A stretch of 64,000 nucleotides of DNA from NCEH01 sp040049195 (GCF_040049195.1 NZ_JBDZDL010000001.1); one strand, 5' to 3'; positions 44,842 to 53,982 are shown, counted from the stretch's first letter. The notes: a model not told the origin generated them from the letters alone. Program-made: numbers and translations.

Positions 44842-46215
44842 ATGACCTCCGTCGCCGAAATCGAGACATCGCCTGCCCACGCGCCCCGGCCCGAAGGCGG
44901 GCCGCGCCCCGTGGAGGTGTCGCACCGCCGGGTGCTGGCGATCGCCTTGCCGATGACCATCGCCCATCTCACCACGCCGCTGCTGGGCGTGGTGGATACG
45001 GCGGTGGTGGGCCGGCTGGGGGATGCCGCGCTCATGGGCGGGGTGGCGCTCGGCGCCGTGATCTTCGATTTTCTGTTCTGGGGCTTCGGGTTTTTGCGCA
45101 TGGGCACGGTGGGCCTTGCCGCCCAGGCGCTCGGCCAGGGCGACACGATGGAGACCCGCGCGGTGGCCGCGCGGGCGCTGCTTTTGGCGCTCGCCTGCGG
45201 GCTCGGGCTCATTCTTCTGCAATGGCCCATCGGGCTGGGCGCGCGGGCGCTGGCGGGGGCGAGCCCGGCGGTGGATGCGGCGGTCGCCTCCTATTTCCAC
45301 ATCCGCATCTGGGCGGCGCCGTTCTCGCTCGCCAATTATGCGCTGGTGGGCTGGCTCACGGGCATCGGCCGCACCGGCCACGCGCTGGCGATCCAGGTCG
45401 GCATCAGCCTGGTGAACATGGCGGCGACGGTGCTGCTGGTTCTGGTGCTGGGCTGGGGCGTCGCCGGCTCGGCGGCGGGAACGCTGCTCGCGGAAGCCCT
45501 CGGCGCGCTCGCGGGACTGCTCCTGTGCGCCCGCCTGCTGAATTTCCGCCTCGCCGTGCCGAAGGCCATTTTGTTCGACCGCTCGCGGCTGACGGCGACC
45601 TTCGTGCTCAACCGCGACATCATGATTCGCACCGCCGCGCTTTTGGCCGGCTTCAGCTTCTTCGCGGCCCAGGGCGCGCGGGCGGGCGACGTGGTGCTCG
45701 CCGCCAATGCCTTGCTGAACAACATGATTCTGCTGGCCGCCTATTTTCTCGACGGGTTCGCCACCGCCGCCGAGCAGATCTGCGGGCAGGCGGTGGGCGC
45801 GCGCAACCGGCCGGCGTTCGGGCGGGCGGTGCGGCTGGTCCTGCTCTGGGGCTTCGGCTTTGCCCTGTGCGCCTGCGCGCTCTATCTCGCGGCCGGCCCG
45901 GCGATCGTCGACCTCATGACCACGAGCCCCGACGTGCGGGTGGCGGCGCGGGAATTCCTGATCTTCGCCGCCATTCTCCCGGTGGTGGGGGTGGCGGCCT
46001 ATGCCTTCGACGGCGTCTATATCGGCGCCTTGTGGTCGCGCGACATGCGCAACCTCATGCTGCTTTCGCTCGCTTTGTATCTCGGCTCGTTCTTTGTGCT
46101 GCGGCACCTTGGAAACGAGGGGCTGTGGCTCGCCTTCCTGGTGTTCCTCGGGGCGCGCGGGGGGCTTCAGGCGCTGCGTCTGCCAGCCCTGCTGAACCGC
46201 ACCTTCGCGCCCTAG
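44842..46215 (+). CDS. MATE family efflux transporter (DinF-like)
   Basis: A 457-residue transporter with about twelve membrane helices in two repeats of six. The N-terminal hydrophilic 35 residues precede ALPMTIAHLTTPLLGVVDTAVVGRLGD, the DinF-type MATE opening. It would expel cationic compounds using Na+ or H+; the substrate is unknown. Its stop overlaps the end of the convergent DUF952 gene by 4 bases. Confidence 0.92.
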   Translation: MTSVAEIETSPAHAPRPEGGPRPVEVSHRRVLAIALPMTIAHLTTPLLGVVDTAVVGRLGDAALMGGVALGAVIFDFLFWGFGFLRMGTVGLAAQALGQGDTMETRAVAARALLLALACGLGLILLQWPIGLGARALAGASPAVDAAVASYFHIRIWAAPFSLANYALVGWLTGIGRTGHALAIQVGISLVNMAATVLLVLVLGWGVAGSAAGTLLAEALGALAGLLLCARLLNFRLAVPKAILFDRSRLTATFVLNRDIMIRTAALLAGFSFFAAQGARAGDVVLAANALLNNMILLAAYFLDGFATAAEQICGQAVGARNRPAFGRAVRLVLLWGFGFALCACALYLAAGPAIVDLMTTSPDVRVAAREFLIFAAILPVVGVAAYAFDGVYIGALWSRDMRNLMLLSLALYLGSFFVLRHLGNEGLWLAFLVFLGARGGLQALRLPALLNRTFAP

Positions 46216-46574
46216 GCCTCCGACATTTCCGCCGGAAACACGTGCCTTCCGTCGGCGCCCAGCGGCAGCGGGCGCACCCAGGCGACGGCGGAGAGGGGGA
46301 GCGCGGCATAAAGATGCGGAAACAAGGCGCCGCCGCGCGAGACCTCCCACTTCAGCTCTGCGCCGAGGGCCGCCGCCTCGACCGCGACCAGCAGCAGATT
46401 TTCCTGTCCCGCGAAATGCTTGGCGGCGGTTTCGCGGGCCTGCGCGGCGGTGGAGAAATGGATGTAGCCGTCGGCATGGTCCACCGGCGCGCCGTCGAAA
46501 CGGCCGGCGGTTTCCGCAGCGGTCCACAAGGTGGTCGAACAGATCTTGAAGATGAGGCGGTCGCGTTGGATCAT
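46212..46574 (-). CDS. DUF952 family protein
   Basis: A 120-residue cytoplasmic protein. DUF952 signatures are IFKICSTTLW near the start, DGYIHFSTAAQARETAAKHF in the middle, and a LFPHLYAALPLSAV segment towards the end. The family has no settled function (an ADP-ribosyltransferase-like fold has been suggested for relatives). The ATG at 46574 begins MIQRDRLIFKI. Confidence 0.85.
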   Translation of the reverse strand: MIQRDRLIFKICSTTLWTAAETAGRFDGAPVDHADGYIHFSTAAQARETAAKHFAGQENLLLVAVEAAALGAELKWEVSRGGALFPHLYAALPLSAVAWVRPLPLGADGRHVFPAEMSEA

Positions 46575-46811
46575 GCAGCCATGTAGCGCGCAGACGGTCG
46601 GCGCGCCACCCAAGAACTCGCCTTGATCCTCGGATGAATCGGACTTAATTCCTGGACTTTCGCGCTTTTTGAACTTATTTTCCTATTATTCGGACGTCTT
46701 TTCGGTCAAGTCTGGTTTCGAAAGTGTTCTGTCAGGTTGATTCCCGGCGCGGTGGAAGGAAATACCTCCTTTTGCCTCGGATGCGGATCGCTTTGCGTGC
46801 ACGGGATGCGC

Positions 46812-47489
46812 ATGCTCACTCATGGTCAAGTCTGGGGCGCCCTCGACCGCCTCGCCGCGCAGCACGGCCTTTCCGCTTCGGCTCTCGCCAAGCGGGCGGG
46901 GCTGGATTCGACCGCCTTCAATCGGTCGAAGCGGATCACGCCGGACGGGCGGCCGCGCTGGCCGTCCACCGAGAGCCTCGCCAAGGTGCTCGCCGCCACC
47001 GGCTCCAGCATCGATGACTTCACCGCTTTGCTGGACGGTAACGGCGAGGGCCTCCACCGCCATGCCGGCCTTGCGGACGAATCCATTCCGCCGCCGCGGC
47101 TGGCGCGCACCATTCCGCGCATCGGCTTCGCCCAGGCGGGCAAGGGCGGCTTCTTCGACGATGCCGGCTTCCCGGTGGGCAGCGGCTGGGACGAGCTGCT
47201 GTTTCCCGAGGTGGGCGACGAGCATGCCTATGCCCTGGAGATTTCCGGCGATTCCATGCAGCCGCTCTATCGCGAGGGCGACATCGTCATCGTCTCGCCA
47301 GCCGCCAAGCCGCGCCGCGGCGACCGGGTGGTGGTGAAGACCCGCGACGGCGAGGTACTGGCGAAGGAACTGGTGCGCATGACCCCGCGCACGGTGGACC
47401 TGCGCTCCCTCAACCCCGAATATGAGGACCGCCAGATCCCCGCCGCAGACGTGCTGTGGATCGCCCGCATCATCTGGGCGACGCAATAG
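46812..47489 (+). CDS. S24 (LexA-fold) HTH transcriptional repressor
   Basis: About 225 residues. An N-terminal helix-turn-helix (about 5-60, LSASALAKRAGLDSTAFNRSK) is followed by a C-terminal S24 self-cleaving domain. The A-G bond region is IGFAQAGKGGFF, the Ser is in ISGDSMQPL and the Lys in VVVKTRDGEVLAKEL, so the Ser-Lys dyad is intact. This resembles the phage-repressor-like S24 regulators common in Hyphomicrobiales. No phage genes are near. ATG 46806 is two codons earlier. An AT-rich 237-base gap lies upstream. Confidence 0.9.
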   Translation: MLTHGQVWGALDRLAAQHGLSASALAKRAGLDSTAFNRSKRITPDGRPRWPSTESLAKVLAATGSSIDDFTALLDGNGEGLHRHAGLADESIPPPRLARTIPRIGFAQAGKGGFFDDAGFPVGSGWDELLFPEVGDEHAYALEISGDSMQPLYREGDIVIVSPAAKPRRGDRVVVKTRDGEVLAKELVRMTPRTVDLRSLNPEYEDRQIPAADVLWIARIIWATQ

Positions 47490-47504
47490 CCTCGTCGCGC
47501 CGGG

Positions 47505-49148
47505 CTACCCCGCCGGCCCCAGCAGCTTTTCCAGCGTCTCCAGCCGGTCGGCCTCGCGCGGGGGCTTGTCCCAGCGCAGGCGGGCGATGCGGGGAAAGCG
47601 CATGGCGATGCCCGAGCGATGGCGGGTGGAGCGGGCGAGCCCTTCGAACGCGATCTCCAGCACCAGCCCGGCGTCCGGTTCGTGCAGCACCTCGCGCACC
47701 GGGCCGAAGCGGTTGACGGTCGCCTCCCGCACGAATTTGTCGATCGCCAGCAATTCCTCGTCCGTGAAGCCGAAATAGGCCTTGCCCACGGGCACCAGGG
47801 TTTCGCCCCCCTCGCCCTGCGTCCACACGCCGAAGGTGTAGTCGGAATAATAAGACGAGCGCTTGCCGTGGCCGCGCTGGGCATACATCAGCACCGCATC
47901 CACCGTGTGGGGATCGCGCTTCCATTTCCACCAGGGGCCTTTCGGCCGGCCGGGAAGGTAGAAGCTGTCGGCGCGCTTCAGCATCACCCCTTCCACCGCT
48001 TCCGCATCCACCCCCGCGCCCGCCGCGGCGGGGTTCGCGCGGGCGGCGGCCAGTTCCTCCCAGGTGGCGAACGGCACCAAAGGGGAGAGATCGAGCCGGG
48101 ACCCGGCGGTGCGGGCGATCAAGGCGGAAAGCCGCGCCCGCCGCTCGGCGAACGGACGCTCGCGCAGGTCCTCGCCCTGTTCCACCAGCAGGTCATAGGC
48201 GCGCATGTGGGCGGGATAATCCCGCAGCATTTTGGGCGTCACGGTTTTGCGGTTCAGCCGCTGCTGGAGCACGTTGAACGACTGCACCCGCCCCTCGCGC
48301 ACCACCAGCAGCTCGCCGTCCATGGCGCCCTCGAAATCGAGCGCTTCCACGAGGTCGGGAAAGGCGGGGGAGATGTCCTCGCCGGTGCGGCTGTAGAGAC
48401 GCACGATCTTCTCGCCCTCGGGCGAGCGCCCGGCCACCGCCTGGATGCGGATGCCGTCCCACTTCCATTCGGCCGTGAAGGCTGACGGATCGAGGGCGAG
48501 GAAGTCGCTGTCCTCGATGGCGTGGGAGAGCATCACCGGGCGGAACGGCGCGGGATCGAGGTTTTCCGGGCGCGGCGCGCGCCCTTCCACCCAGGCGAAC
48601 AGGTCGAGATAGGGCGGGGCGAGGCCCGGCCACACCAGTTCCACCTCGTCCGGCGCGATGCCGCCCAGCGAGGCGACGGCGGTCTTGGCCAGGCGCGCGG
48701 AGGCGCCGACCCGCAGCGCGCCGGTGATCAGCTTCAGCAGCGCCCAGCGGCCGGTATCGTCGAGCCCGTCCAGCCAGTCGGCGAGCTGGCCGGGCAGGGC
48801 GCGCTTGGGCAGGGTTTCCAGGCCATGGACGATGTCCGACAGCGAAGGCGCATGGTCCGGCGGCGCCGCGCCCTCGGGCAACGGCCACATGAGGGCGACG
48901 GTCTCGGAAAGATCGCCCACATAATCATAGGACATGGCGAACAGCACCGGGTCCGCCCGCTCCTGGATGAGCGCGCGCACGAGGCCCGGCTTGGCATTCG
49001 CGAAGGACAGTGCACCCGTGAGCGCGGCGAGCGCGATGCCGCGCTCCGGGTCCGGCGTGGTGGCGAAATAGTCCGCCATCAGGCGGATCTTGGCATTGCG
49101 GCCGCCTTCGTAGGACAGGCGGTCGAGCAGGGCGGCGAAGCGATTCAT
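47505..49148 (-). CDS. ATP-dependent DNA ligase
   Basis: A 547-residue LigB/LigC-type ATP ligase. An N-terminal helical DNA-binding domain (about 1-200) precedes the adenylation domain with the lysine motif EWKWDGIRIQ (K229), DGELLV, and GVMLKR, followed by an OB-fold part (KWKRDPHTVDAVL). It seals nicks using ATP. Its ATG overlaps the exonuclease stop by 4 bases, so the pair is coupled, as in the bacterial ligase-associated repair cluster. The associated helicase and PdeM phosphoesterase are not adjacent. Confidence 0.93.
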   Translation of the reverse strand: MNRFAALLDRLSYEGGRNAKIRLMADYFATTPDPERGIALAALTGALSFANAKPGLVRALIQERADPVLFAMSYDYVGDLSETVALMWPLPEGAAPPDHAPSLSDIVHGLETLPKRALPGQLADWLDGLDDTGRWALLKLITGALRVGASARLAKTAVASLGGIAPDEVELVWPGLAPPYLDLFAWVEGRAPRPENLDPAPFRPVMLSHAIEDSDFLALDPSAFTAEWKWDGIRIQAVAGRSPEGEKIVRLYSRTGEDISPAFPDLVEALDFEGAMDGELLVVREGRVQSFNVLQQRLNRKTVTPKMLRDYPAHMRAYDLLVEQGEDLRERPFAERRARLSALIARTAGSRLDLSPLVPFATWEELAAARANPAAAGAGVDAEAVEGVMLKRADSFYLPGRPKGPWWKWKRDPHTVDAVLMYAQRGHGKRSSYYSDYTFGVWTQGEGGETLVPVGKAYFGFTDEELLAIDKFVREATVNRFGPVREVLHEPDAGLVLEIAFEGLARSTRHRSGIAMRFPRIARLRWDKPPREADRLETLEKLLGPAG

Positions 49149-50191
49149 GACGCCGCCTCGGGGGCAGGGGGCGCTTCGGGCGGCCCCTCGTTTTCCTCCT
49201 CGCCATAGCCCACCATGTGAAGCGGCCTGGCGCGCAATTGCCGGGTCATCGCCCAATGCACCAGCGCATCCTCGGCGCCGTGGGTCACCCACACTTCTTC
49301 GCAGCCGGTGGCGGAGATCGCGGCGGTGAGGCCGTCCCAGTCCGCATGATCGGAAATCACCAGCGGCAGTTCGATGCCGCGCTGGCGGGCGCGGGCGCGC
49401 ACCCGCATCCAGCCGGAGGCGAAGGCGGTGACGGGATCGGGGAATTTGCGCGACCAGATGTCGGTGATGGAGGTGGGCGGGGCGATCACCACGGCGCCGG
49501 CGAAATCGGCCTTCTTCGCCTCCTTCGCCAGGCGGATGTCGCCGAGCGGGATGCCACGCGTCTGATAATAGGCGCTGATCTTCTCCAGCGCGCCGTGGAT
49601 GTAGATCGGGGCGGAATGTCCCGCCGCGCGCAGCAGCGCCATGACGCGCTGCGCCTTGCCGAGCGAATAGGCGCCGACGATGTGCGCCCGCTCGGGAAAC
49701 ACATGCAGCGAATTCATGAGCTTTGCGGTCTCTGCGGCGGCATCGGGGTGGCGGAACACCGGCAGGCCGAAGGTCGCCTCCGAGATGAACACGTGGCAGC
49801 GCACGGGCGCGAAGGTCGCGCAGGTGGGGTCGCGCGCATCCTTGTAATCGCCGGAGGCGACGATGGTGCAGCCGCGCCAGGAGAGTTCGAATTGCGCCGA
49901 GCCCAGCACATGGCCCGCGGGATGGGCGGTGACGCGCACGCCGCCGATCTCCACGCTCTCCCCATAGGCGATGGCCTGGGTCGCTCCGGCGAAATTGGCG
50001 CCGTAGCGGATCGCCATCAGGTCCAGCGTCTCGCGGGTGGCGAGCACATGGCCGTGGCCGGCGCGGGCGTGATCGGAATGGCCGTGGGTGATGAGCGCGC
50101 GTGGCACGGCGCGCGTCGGATCGATGAAGAAATCCCCTTTGGGACAAAAAAGTCCACCCGGGGCGGGATGCAGAAGCTCGTCGGGGCGCAT
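49145..50191 (-). CDS. Ligase-associated DNA exonuclease (MBL fold)
   Basis: A 348-residue metallo-beta-lactamase/beta-CASP-like nuclease related to CPSF/Artemis and SNM1 enzymes. The metal motif is THGHSDHARAGHGH, with a further His in AHPAGHVLGSAQFEL and Asp in SGDYKDA. It would trim DNA ends for the overlapping downstream ligase. It is the first gene of the two-gene unit and divergent from the methyltransferase. Confidence 0.93.
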   Translation of the reverse strand: MRPDELLHPAPGGLFCPKGDFFIDPTRAVPRALITHGHSDHARAGHGHVLATRETLDLMAIRYGANFAGATQAIAYGESVEIGGVRVTAHPAGHVLGSAQFELSWRGCTIVASGDYKDARDPTCATFAPVRCHVFISEATFGLPVFRHPDAAAETAKLMNSLHVFPERAHIVGAYSLGKAQRVMALLRAAGHSAPIYIHGALEKISAYYQTRGIPLGDIRLAKEAKKADFAGAVVIAPPTSITDIWSRKFPDPVTAFASGWMRVRARARQRGIELPLVISDHADWDGLTAAISATGCEEVWVTHGAEDALVHWAMTRQLRARPLHMVGYGEEENEGPPEAPPAPEAAS

Positions 50192-50280
50192 GATTGGAGT
50201 CTATATGGGGCCCTGCGCCGGCGACGCGAGGGGCCGGCGCTGTGTTTCCGGCGCATCGGGTTCAGGAGCGCGTTTCCAAA

Positions 50281-51210
50281 GTGTCCATCGTTCCCATTCC
50301 CCTGTCCGGCGATCCGGCGCTGCACCGCCGTCTCGATTGGGCGCGCGCCTATCTGGACGGCGGGGAGGGGAAGGTGGCCGCCGAGATGCTGGCCGATCTC
50401 GTCGAGGAGGCGCCGCACTTCCTCGCCGGCTGGTTCCTTTTGGGCGAAGCGCGCGAGGCGGCGGGCGATGCCGCCGGCGCGATATTCGCCTATGAGGAAG
50501 CACTGACGCGCGACGAGGCGGACGTGCTCGGCGCCGGCCTGCGGCTGGCGCGGCTCGGCGCGCGCGGTCCGGGCGGGGCCATGTCGCCGGCCTTCGTGCG
50601 CACCTTGTTCGACCAATATGCCGGGCGCTTCGATACCGCCTTGCGCGAGGGCCTCGCTTATCGTGGGCCGGAGGTGCTGGACGCGGCGCTGCGCACCGCC
50701 TGCCATGCCGCCGGCGCGCCGCTCCGGTTCGGCCGGGCGCTGGACCTCGGCTGCGGCACCGGGCTCGCCGCGCCGCTCCTGGCGCCCGCGTGCGATGCGC
50801 TGGTGGGCGTCGATCTCTCTCCCGCCATGATCGAAAAGGCTCGCCACCTCGGCCTTTATGCCGCGCTCGAGACCGGCGAGATGGTCGCCTTCCTCAAGGA
50901 CCAGCCGCCGGGCGCGGCGGACCTCGTCCTGGCGGCGGACGCGCTGTGCTATCTCGCCGATCTCGACGGCGTGTTCCGCGCGGCGGCGCGGGCGCTGGTT
51001 CCCGCCGGCTGGCTCGCCTTCACCGTCGAGACCCACGACGGCGCGGGGATCCTCCTGCGCGATACCCTGCGCTATGCCCACGGCCGGGCCTATGTGGCGG
51101 ACGCGCTCGCGGCGGCGGGTTTTGCGACGCCGGTGCTGGAACCCGTCTCGACCCGCACGGAAAAGGGCGTTCCGGTGCCTGGGCTGGTGTGCGTGGCGCG
51201 GCTGGACTGA
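50281..51210 (+). CDS. SAM-dependent methyltransferase with N-terminal TPR
   Basis: A 309-residue protein. Residues 1-90 resemble a TPR-like helical repeat (AEMLADLVEEAPHFLAGWFLLGEARE..GD..GAIFAYEEAL). A class I methyltransferase follows, with the SAM loop ALDLGCGTGLAAPLL and acidic strand end VGVDLSPAMIEKAR. The substrate is unknown. The start is GTG at 50281, with AGGAG about 12 bases upstream. A palindromic repeat follows the gene. Confidence 0.85.
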   Translation: MSIVPIPLSGDPALHRRLDWARAYLDGGEGKVAAEMLADLVEEAPHFLAGWFLLGEAREAAGDAAGAIFAYEEALTRDEADVLGAGLRLARLGARGPGGAMSPAFVRTLFDQYAGRFDTALREGLAYRGPEVLDAALRTACHAAGAPLRFGRALDLGCGTGLAAPLLAPACDALVGVDLSPAMIEKARHLGLYAALETGEMVAFLKDQPPGAADLVLAADALCYLADLDGVFRAAARALVPAGWLAFTVETHDGAGILLRDTLRYAHGRAYVADALAAAGFATPVLEPVSTRTEKGVPVPGLVCVARLD

Positions 51211-51233
51211 GCCGCGCGCCCCTCATCCTGCGC

Positions 51234-51272
51234 GTCCCCTCACCCTCTCCCCGACGCGGCGAGGGCGGGGAA
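51234..51272. repeat. Dispersed palindromic repeat
   Basis: A CCCCTCACCCTCTCCCC...GGCGAGGGCGGGG element lies in the gap after the methyltransferase gene, of the same family as those near 235-358, 7286-7378 and 53872-53915. It lies between convergent genes. Confidence 0.55.
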
Positions 51273-51279
51273 ACAAAAC

Positions 51280-51786
51280 TCAGTTCAGCGCCAGCTCGAA
51301 CGGCTCGCCGGCCATGCAGTCGCGCCCGCGGCCGATGGCGGAGATCGCGCGGATCATGCGGCCGTTGCGGTTGAGCGCGGCATCGCCCAGCGACACGATC
51401 TTCGCGTTGGGCGTCGCCGTGGGCGAGGCGGCGCGCAGGCGCACGGCCAACTCGAATTCGTCGCGATGGGGCAGCAGCGCACACAGCGTCACATAGGCCG
51501 CCGCCGTGGAGCGCGAGACCCCGGCATAGCAATGGATCACCAGCGGCGCCTCGCGCGGCCAGGAGCGCACGAAGTCCAGCAGGTCGCGCATGTGGCCCTC
51601 GCCGGGCGTCACCATGCCTTCGACTTCGCTGACGATGTCATTGATGGAGAGGAACAAATGGTTGGTGGCGTCCACATTGTTGGGCCGCGTCAGCAAGGTC
51701 TCGCGCCCGATCAGCGTGATGACGTGGCGCGCGCCGGTCGCCTCCACTGTCTCGTGCAGCTTTGCGAGAGAGCAGACATGGATCAT
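51280..51786 (-). CDS. Dual-specificity/tyrosine phosphatase-like protein
   Basis: A 168-residue phosphatase. The P-loop is IHCYAGVSRSTAAAY, with catalytic C86 and R92 (CX5R). The general-acid Asp is not certain. It overlaps the HD-hydrolase gene (ATGA), so the two are translationally coupled. Substrate unknown. Similar small proteins are common in Alphaproteobacteria. Confidence 0.85.
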   Translation of the reverse strand: MIHVCSLAKLHETVEATGARHVITLIGRETLLTRPNNVDATNHLFLSINDIVSEVEGMVTPGEGHMRDLLDFVRSWPREAPLVIHCYAGVSRSTAAAYVTLCALLPHRDEFELAVRLRAASPTATPNAKIVSLGDAALNRNGRMIRAISAIGRGRDCMAGEPFELALN

Positions 51787-52421
51787 GGCGTTAGCTCCGC
51801 GAACCGGGCGAGGAACCGCTCTTTGGCGGTTTCAGCCGGCCAAGGGGTGAGATAATCCTTCTCGGCCTCCGCGTCGAGGCGGATGGGCCGGCCGAAGAAA
51901 GCGCGCGCCTCCTGCGGCGCGAAGCCGGCGAGATGGGTCGCCTCCAGATAGGCCGAGGCGCGGTCGGCGGTCTTGACGATCCGCGTCAGCGCCTGCGGCC
52001 ATGCCGCGGGCAGGCCGAAGCGCAGGCTGATGGCCGCCAGCAGGCGCGCCTCCACCGCCTTGTAATCGCCGCCGATCATGGCCTTGAAGGGCGAGATCAT
52101 GTCGCCGATCACATATTCCGGGGCATCGTGCAGCAGCACCGCGCGCCGCCAGCGCACATCGATGTCGCCGACCGCGCGGCGGGCGAGCTTTTCGGTGAGC
52201 AGGGAATGCTGGGCGACGGAAAAGATGTTCGCCCCGCGCGTCTGCCCGTTCCAGCGCGCCACGCGGGCCAGGCCATGGGCGATGTCCTCGATCTCGATGT
52301 CCAGGGGCGAGGGGTTCAGCAGGTCCAGCCGGCGGCCGGAGAGCATGCGCTGCCAGGCGCGCGGCGTGCTCTTCGCCTTGGGTAAGGTCTCGGCCCCGGG
52401 GCCGGTGGAAATCGCCGCCAT
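51783..52421 (-). CDS. HD-domain hydrolase (YfbR-like)
   Basis: A 212-residue HD-superfamily protein. Metal ligands appear as H in SVAQHSLLTE, HD in LLHDAPEYVIGD, and a C-terminal Asp in KTADRASAYLEA. It resembles 5'-deoxynucleotidases of the YfbR type; no activity is proven. The ATG at 52421 has an upstream AAGGAG at somewhat long spacing. It is divergent from the NUDIX gene. Confidence 0.85.
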   Translation of the reverse strand: MAAISTGPGAETLPKAKSTPRAWQRMLSGRRLDLLNPSPLDIEIEDIAHGLARVARWNGQTRGANIFSVAQHSLLTEKLARRAVGDIDVRWRRAVLLHDAPEYVIGDMISPFKAMIGGDYKAVEARLLAAISLRFGLPAAWPQALTRIVKTADRASAYLEATHLAGFAPQEARAFFGRPIRLDAEAEKDYLTPWPAETAKERFLARFAELTP

Positions 52422-52482
52422 GACGAATCGCGTGCTCCTTTGAACCTGAGAAGGTAAGCTTCCCGCATCGCGGAACAACCCG

Positions 52483-52968
52483 ATGGTTTCCCCAATGGCC
52501 GATGCCGTCCGCCCGACCCTCGCCGCCAGCGCCGCCGTGTTTCGCGGACCGCTGGTTCTGCTCGCCCAGCGGGGCTATGCCCCCGGCAAGGGCCTGTGGA
52601 GCCTGCCCGGCGGGCGGGTGGAGCCGGGCGAGACCCTGGCGCAGGCGGCGGCGCGCGAGGTGATGGAGGAAGTGGCGGTGGAGGCCGAGATCGTCGGCCT
52701 CGCCGCGGCGCTGGATTTCATCTCCCACGCCGAGGACGGGACGCTGAAGAGCCATTTCGTGGTGGCCGCCCATGCCGCGCTCTGGCGCGCCGGGGAGCCG
52801 GTGCTGAGCGACGAGGCGGTGGCGGTGGGCTGGTTCCATCCCGACGCAGTGGCGACCCTTGAGACCACCCACGGCCTTGCCGACGTCGTGCATCGCGCGG
52901 CACGGCTCCTCGCCGCCGAAGGGGTGTTGGAAGACGCGCCCCCGGGCGTGGCGCGCGCGGCCTCGTGA
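52483..52968 (+). CDS. NUDIX hydrolase
   Basis: A 161-residue NUDIX enzyme. The Nudix box GGRVEPGETLAQAAAREVMEEV (GX5EX7REUXEE) lies near residues 43-64. It cleaves nucleoside-diphosphate-linked compounds; the substrate is unknown. The start is ATG 52483 or 52495. Its stop overlaps a possible GTG start of the next gene. Confidence 0.9.
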   Translation: MVSPMADAVRPTLAASAAVFRGPLVLLAQRGYAPGKGLWSLPGGRVEPGETLAQAAAREVMEEVAVEAEIVGLAAALDFISHAEDGTLKSHFVVAAHAALWRAGEPVLSDEAVAVGWFHPDAVATLETTHGLADVVHRAARLLAAEGVLEDAPPGVARAAS

Positions 52969-53015
52969 GCGCGGCCATCTTGACCGCGCGGGCGCCGCGC
53001 GGCACGAGTGGCGCC

Positions 53016-53420
53016 ATGTCGCCTCTTTCCCTTCGCCGTTTCCGTGTCGCCGTGCTGTTGGCCGCCGTGCTGGGCATCGCGGGCGGCGCCGCCCGGGCGG
53101 CGGACGGCTCGACCCCGCCCTATGAGGGCGACATGCTCAAGCTCGCCGAGCTTCTGGGCGGGCTGCATTATCTGCGCCCGCTGTGCGGGATGACCGCGGA
53201 AAGCCAGAGCTGGCGCATGCAGATGCAGGATCTGCTGGAGGCCGAGCAACCCTCGGACGAGCGCAAGTCCAAGCTGATCGCCGCCTTCAACCAGGGCTAT
53301 TCCAGCTATGCCCAGGTCTACCGCGCCTGCACGCCGGCCGCCGCCGCGGCGGTGCAGCGCCAATTGACCGAAGGCGCCAAGCTCGCCCACGACATCGCGG
53401 TGCGCTTCGGCGGAAATTGA
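53016..53420 (+). CDS. TIGR02301-family exported protein
   Basis: About 134 residues. A signal peptide (LLAAVLGIAGGAARA) is followed by a helical domain starting PPYEGDMLKLAELLGGLHYLR with an LCG cysteine and a second Cys at YRACTP. This pattern is the TIGR02301 family, restricted mainly to Hyphomicrobiales, with no known function. The ATG at 53016 begins the signal peptide; a GTG at 52965 overlapping the NUDIX stop would add 17 residues and is the alternative. Confidence 0.82.
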   Translation: MSPLSLRRFRVAVLLAAVLGIAGGAARAADGSTPPYEGDMLKLAELLGGLHYLRPLCGMTAESQSWRMQMQDLLEAEQPSDERKSKLIAAFNQGYSSYAQVYRACTPAAAAAVQRQLTEGAKLAHDIAVRFGGN

Positions 53421-53547
53421 GCGGGGGACAGGACCCCTGCGCCGACGCGGCGGTTAACCTTTCGTTTAGAAGTTCCGCGACGGCGCCCCGGAACGTGGTA
53501 GGTATTGGTGCCGCCCCGGCCATGGGGGCGCGCCGCGGAGGCCTCTC

Positions 53548-53811
53548 TTGTCCAGCACGACCCTTCCTCATCAGGACATCGCCGAACTGGGCTCGGACGA
53601 GCGCCACGTCGCCTTCAGCTATCTGGATGATGCCTGGACCGAAGCCTTGCGCGACGGGCTCGATGAGGATTGCCTGGTGCAGGCGGCCCTGTTCACGGCC
53701 CTGCGCACGCTGGTCGCGGTCTATGGCGAGGAAGCCTGCGCCACCTATGTGGAAGGTCTCGCCGGCCGCATCCGCCAGGGCGAATACACCATCATCGGCC
53801 AGCGCCAGTAG
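53548..53811 (+). CDS. Conserved hypothetical protein (87 aa)
   Basis: An 87-residue acidic, helical protein (HVAFSYLDDAWTEALRDGLD; ALRTLVAVYGEEACATYVEG). No family is recognised with certainty. The start is TTG at 53548, with GGAGG 7 bases upstream, which supports translation. It stands alone between the TIGR02301 gene and a repeat. Confidence 0.65.
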   Translation: MSSTTLPHQDIAELGSDERHVAFSYLDDAWTEALRDGLDEDCLVQAALFTALRTLVAVYGEEACATYVEGLAGRIRQGEYTIIGQRQ

Positions 53812-53871
53812 GGCGAGCGGCGGATTCACCGCCTCCCGCGCGACAGGCCGTTTCCGGCTCTCTGAGCCCCG

Positions 53872-53915
53872 TTGCCCCTTCTCCAACCCTCCCCCGCGTG
53901 CGGGAGAGGGAGGCG
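53872..53915. repeat. Dispersed palindromic repeat
   Basis: A CCCTTCTCCAACCCTCCCCC...GCGGGAGAGGGAGG unit of the same family as those near 235-358 and 7286-7378, in the gap between the 87-codon gene and the convergent dihydroorotase. Confidence 0.55.
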
Positions 53916-53982
53916 ACTGTTTCCGGCCGCAGACATATCCCGTATCCTGACACCGCCGCCCCGCACCATCGAGCCCGCGCCC

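Noticed and set aside
46812..47489. Possible prophage around the S24 repressor
   Set aside because: No integrase, attachment repeat or structural gene lies near; neighbours are ordinary chromosomal genes.
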